A DNA stretch of 64,000 nucleotides from Corydoras sp. C115 (Eukaryota > Chordata > Actinopteri > Siluriformes > Callichthyidae), in assembly GCA_019802505.1 (NCBI GenBank), contig JAFMOC010000084.1:1061501-1125500 (forward strand), written 5' to 3'. Both the position numbers and the translations under genes were made by a program. The notes under the pieces were generated by a model that was not told the origin of the DNA, made no database searches, and worked only from the letters and a program-made list of their open reading frames with translations. Position 1 is the first letter of the stretch. Each line of letters begins with the position of its first letter. This document shows, piece after piece, positions 1 to 10,100 of the stretch.

Positions 1-627
1 GTAGCGCAGAAAGGATCCAGGAGGCGCGGGTAAGTGAATCGAAAGAGTCGAGTGCTCAGAACAAAGAGTCCAACACGATGTGACTACAACTAATGCCGGA
101 ACGCCGAAGCAACGGAAATGGAAGGAATATAAACGAAAACCCGACCATGTGAAAACCAAAAGCAACCAATGAAAATAACAAATACATAAACTAAACGAGA
201 ACCAATAACCTAAATAATCAAAAGAAAATGAAAACAGGTGAGGAGTACCTAGCATTCCTTACATTGTCCCTAATTCTATGTCTTTCCTATAATTTATTCA
301 CAGTAATAAACCCTCTTTCATGCCTTATTTCTTTATAAACTCATTTTCAACTTTTAGACTATACTTTATCTGTTGTGGTTTTCTGACTTGTGTGGTTGAA
401 TACAGTACTGCCCACATTTACCACCATGCCATGTACATGACACTGAAGTTACACAAATAACTTACATCATGTCCAGCTTTCATACACTAAGCAGTTGTAT
501 ACTTAGGTACTTGATAAGTTGTATACTTGAGAACACGGTTTATAAATCTTACATTAAATAATATTTTTAGTTTGGTAGATTATATTTGTGCAAAATGTAC
601 ACTTAGAAGCACTCTATTAGAATCATC
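1..627. other. intron sequence, unclassified
   Basis: The first 240 bases are of higher GC and look like the end of a repeat cut by the window edge; I could not match them to another family here. Bases 241-627 are AT-rich intron with nothing recognisable. Confidence 0.4.
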
Positions 628-994
628 CATCCATCTCTCCATCCATTATCTTCTGCTTTATCCTCTACTAGGGTCGCGGGGGATTCCCCATGCCCATCTA
701 GGGGAGAACGTTTCAGGCACTGGGCAGATCCCCAGACACCCAGGACAGGGTGCCAATCTATCGCTGGGCACACACTCTCTCACACAGACATACTATATGG
801 GGTAATTTGCAGAATTCAACTGACCTTGATCCATGTTTTTGGGCTGTGGGAGGAAACCGGAGAACCCGGAGGAAATCCACGCAGAGACGGGGAGAACATG
901 GAAACTCCAACCAGATTAGGATTCGAACCGGTAATCCCTAGCTCTGAAAGGCGACTAAGCCTTTAGTTTAACCACTAAGCTACCATGCCACCAC
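628..994 (-). repeat. tRNA-headed SINE, copy 1
   Basis: The tRNA-like head is at the right end (the complement of GGTGGCATGGTAGCTTAG), and a CCATCCAT simple-repeat tail is at the left. A B-box-like GGTTCGAATCC lies inside. This family recurs at eleven places in the window. Confidence 0.8.
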
Positions 995-1082
995 TGGTAT
1001 AATTCATCAAGGAAATTGTTGAAAGCTTTTGATTTATTATTTTTATTTGTTATTTGCGTTAATTGAGTAATTTGTGTTATAG

Positions 1083-1127
1083 GGGAACATTGGACCCCCT
1101 GGGCTACCAGGATCTAAAGGCTTATTG
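1083..1127 (+). CDS. collagen IV exon 1 (in window)
   Basis: The exon is 45 bp, five perfect Gly-X-Y triplets (GNIGPPGLPGSKGLL). It follows a TTATAG acceptor and ends at a GTATTT donor. Confidence 0.88.
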
Positions 1128-4100
1128 GTATTTATTTCTTTTTTTTACATACATGGGTATATGTAATTGTTATGAAATATATATATAGAATTTAATTTAT
1201 TAAAATAATTATTTGTTTCTCTTTATCAGGGAATCCCTGGGAAGCCTGGATTTTTTGGCCTTCCAGGACTGCCGGTAAGTTCAATTATTTATTTTTGTCT
1301 CAAACAGTGCAGTTAATAAGTATTTCACTCTGACATCATGGCAGTTTTACTTGGTAAAGACAAGATTTTAAATTTGTGTTCATTTGTAAAACAGAAAAAG
1401 GCTGTTTTAAGTTTAAGCTTATTCATTTATATAGCACTTTTTTACAATAGTGCATTGTATCAAAGCAGAAGTGCAAAAGTTCTTGCACAGAGGTTTATTC
1501 ACAGCTGTTCAACCAGTTAAACAAATCATAAATAACTGAAATAATCAACCAAATCAAAATAAACAACTAAACCAAATTAAAGGTGAATGGAGATCTGCTG
1601 TTACGACGGGGCGCGCTGCCCCCGAGAATCACGAAATCACGGGACCCCTTACGTCTGTGGAGGCGCCGTGACCCCTGGTGTGTGCACGGAGGACCTGGCA
1701 CCCGGTGGGCACGAGAGGGGCCCAAGTCGTTGAGGGTACGGGAGCACCGTGACCCTCTGAGAGCACTAGGGGTGCGAAAAAGCCCTGACCCCCAGTGAGT
1801 GCGCAGGGGACACGGCCCCAAGAAGGCGCTAGAGGGGTGTACCCTTTTAGGGGTACCGAAAAGGCGAGGACCCTTATGTGCGGGCGGAGGACGAGCGCCT
1901 CGGAGGATGCAGGGATGCCCTAACCCCTTAAGTGCGCGATGGCGCTGAGGACCCTCGGGGACGCAAGAGGAGCTGAACCCCTGAGGGAACCGAGAAACCG
2001 GAGAGGCAGGAGGAACTGGGGTACACGCGACCGCAGAGGTGAACCGAGTGGACGCACATGTGAACCGAGTGGAGACGGACGCAACCCGAGTGAAAGTAAA
2101 AGTGACCCGAGTGAACGTACATGTGGTCCGAGTGAATGCAGTAGTGACCCGAGTGAACGCCGCGGTGAATCCGAGATGGTCCATGATACGGGCAGCCGGA
2201 CCAGGGTCCCATGTGAAGTTCTCCGCCTCTAAAGTCCTGGGCCCGGCGGTCTCTTTGTTCAGGCCAGGTGGCAGATTGTCCTTCTCAGGTGGCTGATCAT
2301 CCACCATAGAGGACCCATAGTCCGCGGAAACAAGGCGGACCCATAGAGGGGTGAGCTGATCCTGTACAGGGTCCACAGGAACCCAGCGATTCCCCACCAG
2401 ATCACGGGACTGCCCTTCGGGGGACGCACCGAGCACCATGCTCCGATTCTCAGCTTGCCGCCACTCCGCCACCTGGACACAAGGAAGGAGAGCCAGTATC
2501 TCGTCCACACTACGCATATTCTCGTCCTGAATATCCCGAGAACCGGCACGTGGTGAGTCGCGAGCGGAATCGCGAGGGGCAACCCGGGGCGAATAGTGCG
2601 AGACCCCCTGTTGAGAAGAAGTCTCAACCAGAGCGTCGGGAGACGCAGCATGAAAGACCGTGCAGGGGGAGCTGCGAGCGGAAGCGCGGGGAGCTACGTG
2701 CGGAGGGATGAGAGGGTCAACGCGGGGAGGACCGCGAGGGAACACGCGTGGAGGAGGACCTCGAGGAACACCACGAGGAGAGACGGGGAGAGGTGAAGTC
2801 TCCACAGGAACGTCGGGAGACTTCAGGAACGTTGGAAGGTCAACGCGGAGAGAATCGCGGGGAGAACCGCGAGAGAACACGCACTGAGGGAAAGCCTCTT
2901 CCAACGCGTCGAGAGACGCCTCCACACAAAGTGCCTTACTAGACGGCACGGCGCGTGGTGCGGCGAGAGGCGGCAAGGCGCGTGGTGCGGCTAGAGACGG
3001 CACGGCGCGGGGAGCGGCGAGAGGCGGCCAGGCGCGGGGTGCGGCCAGAGGCGGCCCGGCGCGGGGTGCGGCGAGAGGCGGCCCGGCGCGGGGTGCGGCG
3101 AGAGGCGGCACGGCGCGGGGTGCGGCGAGAGGCGGCCCGGCGCGGGGTGCGGCGAGAGGCGGCCCGGCGCGGGGTGCGGCGAGAGGCGGCACGGCGCGGG
3201 GTGCGGCGAGAGGCGGCCCGGCGCGGGGTGCGGCGAGAGGCGGCCCGGCGCGGGGTGCGGCGAGAGGCGGCCCGGCGCGGGGTGCGGCGAAAGGCGGCCC
3301 GGCGCGGGGTGCGGCGAGAGGCGGCCCGGCGCGGGGTGCGGCGAGAGGCGGCCCGGCGCGGGGTGCGGCGAGAGGCGGCACGTCGCGGGGTGCGGCGAGA
3401 GGCGGTTCCCGAGTAGTGAGGGGGAACTCACTGAACGCGTCCTCCGTGGAGATAGGAGACTCGCACGGAGGAGCGCGAACGCGGCGCGAGGTGCAGCACA
3501 AGACGGCGCAGCATGAGGCGGCGCAGCGCGAGGTGCAGCTGCGCGGGATGCGGTACTACGCGGTCCGGTGCGGAATGCCACGCTAGGCAGCACGGCGCAA
3601 GATGCGTCCCTAGTCCGCCCGGCGCAGGGCGACCCAGCGCGGCGCGCGGGACGAGACGACGCAGCGCGAGGCACGCGACGAATCGCGGCGCGAGGCCAAA
3701 TCCGAGCAGTGGGACTAAACTCACTGCACGGGGGCTCCGTGGAGTAGCGAGGCTCGCACGGAGAGACGCGCAACGCGGCCCGGTCGGCGAGAGGGCACTC
3801 GAAGAACGGGTCCTCCGCGAAGAAAGGGTCCAAAGGAGGGACCGACGACGGAGTCCGCGAGACCCGGAAGAACTCGCCGAGCGGGTCCTCCGTGGAGAAA
3901 GGCTCCGGGAGGACCGGAGGACCGGGAGAAGGCACCTGCGCAGCCCACCCCAGTTCGTCGAAGGCATCCTCCGTGGAGTCCAGAGACTCGCACGGAGGGG
4001 TGCACGACGACTCCCTGGCGGCGCGAAAAAACTCGCTTAGTGGGTGGACCCTGGGGCAGGGAATCTCCCACGGCGGGAGACGCGCGTCGAACGGGTCCTC

Positions 4101-7100
4101 CGTGGAAAAAGGGTCCAACGGAGGAGCCGAAGATGGGGTCCGCGAGGCCCGAAAGAACTCGCCGAGCGGATCCTCCGTGGAGAAAGGCTCCGACGGAGGA
4201 CCGGGCGACGGGACCCGAGCGGTCAGCCCTAGTTCCCAGAAAGGGTCATCCGTGGAGTCCAGAGACTCGCACGGAGGGGCGCGCGACGCATCCCGAGCGG
4301 CGAGAAAAAACTCGCTCAGTGGGTGAACCCTGGGACAGGGAATCTCCCACGGCGGGAGACGCGCCGCGGACTCCCGGTCTTTCCGCGGTGAAGCTGCCTC
4401 TTCACCGCGTCCAGGTGGGCACCCACGGAGCCGGCATCAGAACCCGGGGCGAACCGGGCAAAGAATGCCGACTCGAAACGGCTTGCTGGGGTGTCTAATG
4501 GCATGGCTAGTGCCGGATTAAACAGCCAGATGCTGCAGCAAAACCCGCGGCTAATAGCGTGGCTAATGCTGATCTAAATAGCCAAATACAGCAACAAAGA
4601 AATGCGGCTAGCGGCGTGGCTAGCGCCAAACTAAATAGCCGAAATGCTGCGGCAGAGAAATCACTATCGACGCGGGCCAGCACCGGAGCTAAGTACGCGA
4701 ACAGCCGGAAGATGCGGCTAATCGCGGTTAGCGCCGAAGCTAACACAGCTGCCGATAGTGGGGGGAAAAAAAAACTAACCCCGGGACGAAAACCGGGAAA
4801 CGCGGCTAAAACGCGGTTAGCACGGGCGCTAACGCGGCTCGCGCTAATTAACAAAACAAACACGCCCGGGACGAAGGCCGGGAAATGCGGCTGCACGCGG
4901 TTAGCCCGGATGCTAACGTTGCTAGCGCTGATAAATAATACACCCGGGATGAAAGCCGGGGAGCGCGGCTAAACGCGGTCGCGCAGAAATATAATAAATG
5001 TGTTTGCTTACCCGGAGAAGGAATCCTGGACTCTGCTACTGTTGGGTTAGGTCAGCATTCTGTTACGACGGGGCGCGCTGCCCGGAAAATGGCGGTGCAG
5101 CGCGGCGTGGTGGAGAATCACAGAGCCAGGCGACCAGGTAAACAAACACAAAAAAGCTCTTTAATGGCCGATCGCGGGAACGCCGCTAGAAAGAGCCGAG
5201 AGCTCAATACACATAGAAGAATCGGTGCAGCGGGAACGCCGCTGCGGACACGATAGCGCGTACTGAAAATACGTGGAGTGGAGCAACCGCGGAAAAGCCG
5301 CAGGAAGCCGAATGAACATAAACCACCATACGAACACCCGACGTGACAATACACATAAACGGTGTATTTACAATGCTGACCTACTGGCAGCTCAGCAGAG
5401 ATACCTTAAATCTTGACAGTAGGTCGCACGTGATTAGGTAGGAACCAATCCCTGCCCAAGGGGGTGGGTCCTACCTACGGAAGCACGAAACGGCCAAAAC
5501 CCGAGACACGGGAGGCAGGGAGGAGGGGCCCAACCCTCCCAACCTGACATCTGCAGTGAGTTAATTCTATGGAAATTAAAGATATGTACAGGTAAGAACA
5601 TTGAACCAACTCAAACAACAAAGGGAAGGGGAATTGCTAGTCAAGCAAGCAAGAAATGAAAACCAGGTGATTAATAGTTAGGTGACTGGGAATGTAAGAA
5701 CCTATTTGTGAAAACATGATCAACAGGAAAGCTAGAAGTAGGTGCGGATGTGTCAATCACATCCCACTGTCCGTGCTGTCAATCACATCCCACCGTCCGT
5801 ATAAATCGGCGGCTCATGTCAAGGCGGCGCATGAGTGGCGTGGCATGCGGACGAGGGGGGGGGGGTCGGTGTGGGCATGGCGCAGTCCCCGAAGTACTTA
5901 TTTCTCCTGTGGTGAGCGATCCTGGGGAAAAGTAGCGAGTCAGCAGAAGAACAAAGAGCCAGTCTCGCCAGAAGACGGTCAGGATGTCCCAGACAGGAGC
6001 GTAACGGGTAGCAGTGCGCAGCGTGCATGAACGTGATGAATCCCAAAAAACTCTGCGCCGATGGATCCGGATCGACGGCTTAAAAGGACGCTGTCATCAG
6101 CAAAGCACACCTGCACCTAATAGTCTGGAGAGGGTGATCTGTGATTAATGGAATGTGGAACAGGTGTGGAGATGGGTGTGTGCGGTGCGGAGCGTGTAGC
6201 AGCGGGACGTGGGCGTGTCGGTGTAGTGGGTGTGTGTGAATGAGAGAGCAGAACGATGGGGCGTGAACGGGAATGTGTAACAGTATGTATGTGCAATTGA
6301 TTGTATTACATACGATGCTGGATGTGATTTTTGTTTCGGTCATTTTATTTTGACATTTTGATGTCCTTCAAAACTTTTCAAAAATTTTCTGAATAAAACT
6401 AAACAGTCTTGAAGGGTTTCAATAAATTCACCGTGATATGCCATGAAACTGGTGACCTAGTACGTTTGTGCCACATGCTACTCAATTACTTAAAAGTCAA
6501 GTGACTGACCTCATCACTGCAATGAAAAGGCTTTTGTTTAAAGCTTCATATACCAAGAAAGAGATTGCATGTCATTTTGTTCAGATTGCTACAAAATATT
6601 TTGCTATATAAATATCTTTTGAGTTAATGTCCTTGTACTAATCCACTGAACACAGCTCTCCAATGCTACATTCTATGTAAAGAAAAAGTGCACAGTAGTC
6701 AAAGTTCACAGACCACAAACAGAAACAACACATATGTATTGTAGTCTTAACAGCCAAATTATAGGTTATATGAATATTAAAGCAATAATAAGCATATAAT
6801 ACATGTTTTACAGCTCTGTTTTGTTCTGCATACTGGTTCTGTTCACTCATTAAGGCAGACAGAGACTGAAGAAGACATGCAAAACCACAAATAATGTACA
6901 TCTCATAAAGAGATAGAACACTTTTAAACTAATTAATTAATTAGATTTAAACATTGACACTATTTTACTCTACACATACTATGTGATAATGAATAATACA
7001 TTGTTTAATCTGACACCTGCTTCATTTATGAACCTTATTTTTTATAAAAAGAAAATAAAACTATGGTTGAATATAAATATTTATTTTTTTATTGTCAAAG

Positions 7101-10100
7101 AATTTGTTGGCTCTTGGTTATTAATTTTTTTTTGTTTTTATTATACAATAGTACAATAAAAATTCAGAAAAATGATATAGACTGTTATACATGTTAGAAT
7201 TCAGAAAGTAGTAAAAATACTAGGATCAATAGATTTTTAAAAACATTTCTAATAACCAAATTCAGTGAACATTCTCAATTGGAATACAATGAAGAATTAA
7301 AAGAAATATATTTAGTACTAAAGTTATGATTTCTTTTCAGGGACTTCCAGGCAATGAAGGACAAAGGGGGCAACCTGGCACCCCAGGATGCAATGGTACA
7401 AAGGTAACAACAGTAAAACTAAATCTCTCCAGAGATAACACACAGTCATATAAGTCAAATAAGTTATAGTTTTATGTTATTATTCAGGCTAGGTTATGCA
7501 TAATATAGAGAAAACTAAACTCAGATTGATCAGAGTTTAGTGCAGTACTGGATACCTGAAGTGTGCAAAATTTTATATAATAAATATAATGTAGGAAATG
7601 ATAGGAAAGTACTGGAACATACATATATACACACACACGCACACACACACACAGGTCACACTGGTATTAATTTATCTTACTTTTAACTACTTTGTATATA
7701 TATATATACTGTATATACACTTATTGCGACAGTGGCTTCATAAACACTTTAAACACTGTCGAAAGTTTTTTTCTTTAAATCTTTTTTAAGATTTTAAGAT
7801 CTCTGTTATTAATATCTAAACCTGTATCAATGTTTTAAATATTGCTGGATTGTCGCATCAGCTCAAAAAACATTAAAACCACATCAGCTTCTTAAAACAT
7901 CTACTCATAATTCAAATCCAAACCTGCAGGGGGCAGATGGAGGATCAGTGCGTTTAAGCTGGATAGCATTGATTGATATACCTGTCAGCACTCATGAAAA
8001 CAGATATTCAGAAGTCCAGGATAAATGCCACACAAATACAGTTTATTGTGCAAAGTCCCAGAAAAAAGTTAAAGCGTAATCACCACTGATACAGAGCAGC
8101 AGAAAGTAAGCAATTCCACAAACCAATACGGCATAGCCCGTGATAAATTCAGTCGCCGATGCCGGATGTTCTGGAAAAGCCCCTTTAAGGTCAAACCAAC
8201 CAAGGAGAATCATTGACTTGGTTCAAACTGTGGAAAAGGCTCTGAGTGATCTCACAGAGCTGGGTAAAGACAGCAGCCCTCAAAAATCCTCTGGTTTTTA
8301 ATTGCATAGAAAACAGGTTACCAGACAACACGAAGACAGGCTTGTATTCAAGATCAAGCCAGGAAATGGCATCACACCAGACAATCACTTTGACAATCTT
8401 TTTATATTCCAGAAAACTCAGGAAGAAATTCTTTACTAGAAATTTCTTTACTGGGTGAAATAGGACTGTATTTTAGCAGCATGTGAGCCGAAGTGTAGAG
8501 GAGGCAGATGTGGCAACTGTCAGTAAGAAGGAAAGGAAATGACACTAAGTGAAGAAAAAAATGTTTCACCTATGTTAAAAAAAGCAGACACTCACAGCAG
8601 TGAACCGTCTTGCAAAATACCCTTGGATTAATGATTTTCTACCCAACAATAGGAGCGTGGTGGAAGGTACATTTTTGAGAACAGAAAAGGCAACTCAAGA
8701 AGGAAAGAATGTAGAGTGGAACTCCTGTCCATGAAATGGTGAAAAGAGGAGCAGCAAAGCAACTCTGTTACGACGGGGCGCGCTGCCCGGAAAATGGCGG
8801 TGCAGCGCGGCGTGGTGGAGAATCACAGAGCCAGGAGACCAGGTAAACAAACACAAAAAGCTCTTTTAATGGCTGATCGCGGGAACGCCGCTAGAACGAG
8901 CCGAGAGCTCAATACACCTAGAAGAATCGGTGCAGCGGGAACGCCGCTGCGGACACGATGGCACGTACTGAGAATACGTGGAGACAAATGCAACCGCGGA
9001 AAAGCCGCAGGAAGCCGAACGAACATTAAACTAAACCACCATACGAACACCCGACGTGACGATATACATACACCATGTATACCCACACACAGAATGCTGG
9101 CCTACTGGCAGCTCAGCCGAGATTCCTTAAATCCTGCCAGTAGGTCGCCCATGATTAGGTATGGCCCAATCCCTGCTCAAGGGGGTGGGTCCTACCTACG
9201 GAAGCCCGACACGGCCGAAACCTGAAACACGGGAGGCAGGTGGGAGGGGCCCAACCCTCCCAACCTGACATATCGCCCCCCCAAAAACAACCGGGGGGCA
9301 AAGGCACCCGGGGACGCCGAAAAGGAATCGAAAAGGGGCTCGAGGGCAGCGTGGAGGCCCCAGGAGTGTGCGGGGGTGCCGTGCCAAAGAGTGCGGCGGC
9401 ACCGTGACCCCGTGTGAGGGTGAGGCCGGCGTGCCCTCGTGGACCGACGAGGAGCGCGTGACCCTTTGAGGAGATAGGGCCGTCGAGAGACCCGAAGGGT
9501 ATGAAAACCCTGTAACCCCGTGTGGGCGAAAACTGAAAGTAGGCCCTTGTGTCGGCGGTGGTGCCTAGCCGTACTGTGGGCACGAGGGTGCCGGGACCCC
9601 TTAAGTCTGCGGGGCCTCCGTGACCCTTGGTGTGTGTGCGGAGGATGTGACCCCTTGACCCAGCGGAGATGGCGCGACCTTTTGTGCGGGCGGCGACGTC
9701 GTGACCTCTTGGGCCTGGAACGGCGATGCGGCCCTAAGAGTGTGCGAGAGAGGCGAGACCCCCTGGAGGCCCGAGAACCCAGTCCCGGAACGGAGACCGG
9801 AGCACACGCGACAGACGGGGGGAAGCGAGAGAAACCCCGACTGGCCCGAGTGGACGGAGAAAAAACCCGAGTGCACGCACATATGACCCGAGTGAGCGGA
9901 GAAAAAACCCGAGTGCACGCACATGTGACCCGAGTGAGCGGAGAAAAAACCCGAGTGAACGCACTTGTAACCCGAGTGGACGCATAAGTGGCCCGAGAGA
10001 AAGCGGTCGTGACCCGAGTGGACGCATAAGTGGCCCGAGTGAAAGCGGTCGTGACCCGAATGGACGCCACGGTGAGTCCGGGTGGCTCCATGATCAGTGC

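Larger units (their letters stand above)
1599..4504 (-). pseudogene. family A tandem-repeat protein, A2 copy, frameshifted
   Basis: I do not recognise the protein. It starts MPLDTPASRF at 4504, a start shared with copy A1. The order is: conserved head with HLDAVKRQLHR; acidic modules of the type PPCExxxSTEDxFxEF; a 27-bp minisatellite giving PRAGPPLAA; a linker with FTWDPGPAARIM; seven-residue TRVTxAx repeats; and a Lys-Gly-Ser-Arg-His-rich tail. The frame breaks near 4320 and between about 3500 and 3700; from 3501 the frame is open for 644 codons and runs slightly past the element end to 1567. The opposite strand is open too, which follows from the GC-rich in-frame repeats and is not evidence for a gene there. 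Confidence 0.6.
1599..5549 (-). mobile_element. LTR retrotransposon family A, copy A2 (pol-less, left LTR nearly lost)
   Basis: The element reads on the minus strand. Its right (5') LTR is 5061-5549, from TGTTACGACGG to CAACCTGACA. The left LTR is reduced to about 24 bases, 1599-1623, fused directly to internal sequence. The 5-bp target duplication TCTGC still flanks it at 1594-1598 and 5550-5554, so the loss happened after, or inside, this insertion. The inside codes a repetitive Pro/Arg-rich protein and has no protease, reverse transcriptase or integrase. Family members are at 8766-13087 and 62467-64000. Confidence 0.9.

Noticed and set aside
2950..3415. CRISPR-like array
   Set aside because: Repeats are contiguous 27-bp units with no spacers, inside a eukaryotic LTR element.
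2955..3416. Arg/Ala-rich + strand frame VRREAARRG across the A2 minisatellite
   Set aside because: It is the shadow of the 27-bp repeat and runs against the orientation of the element.
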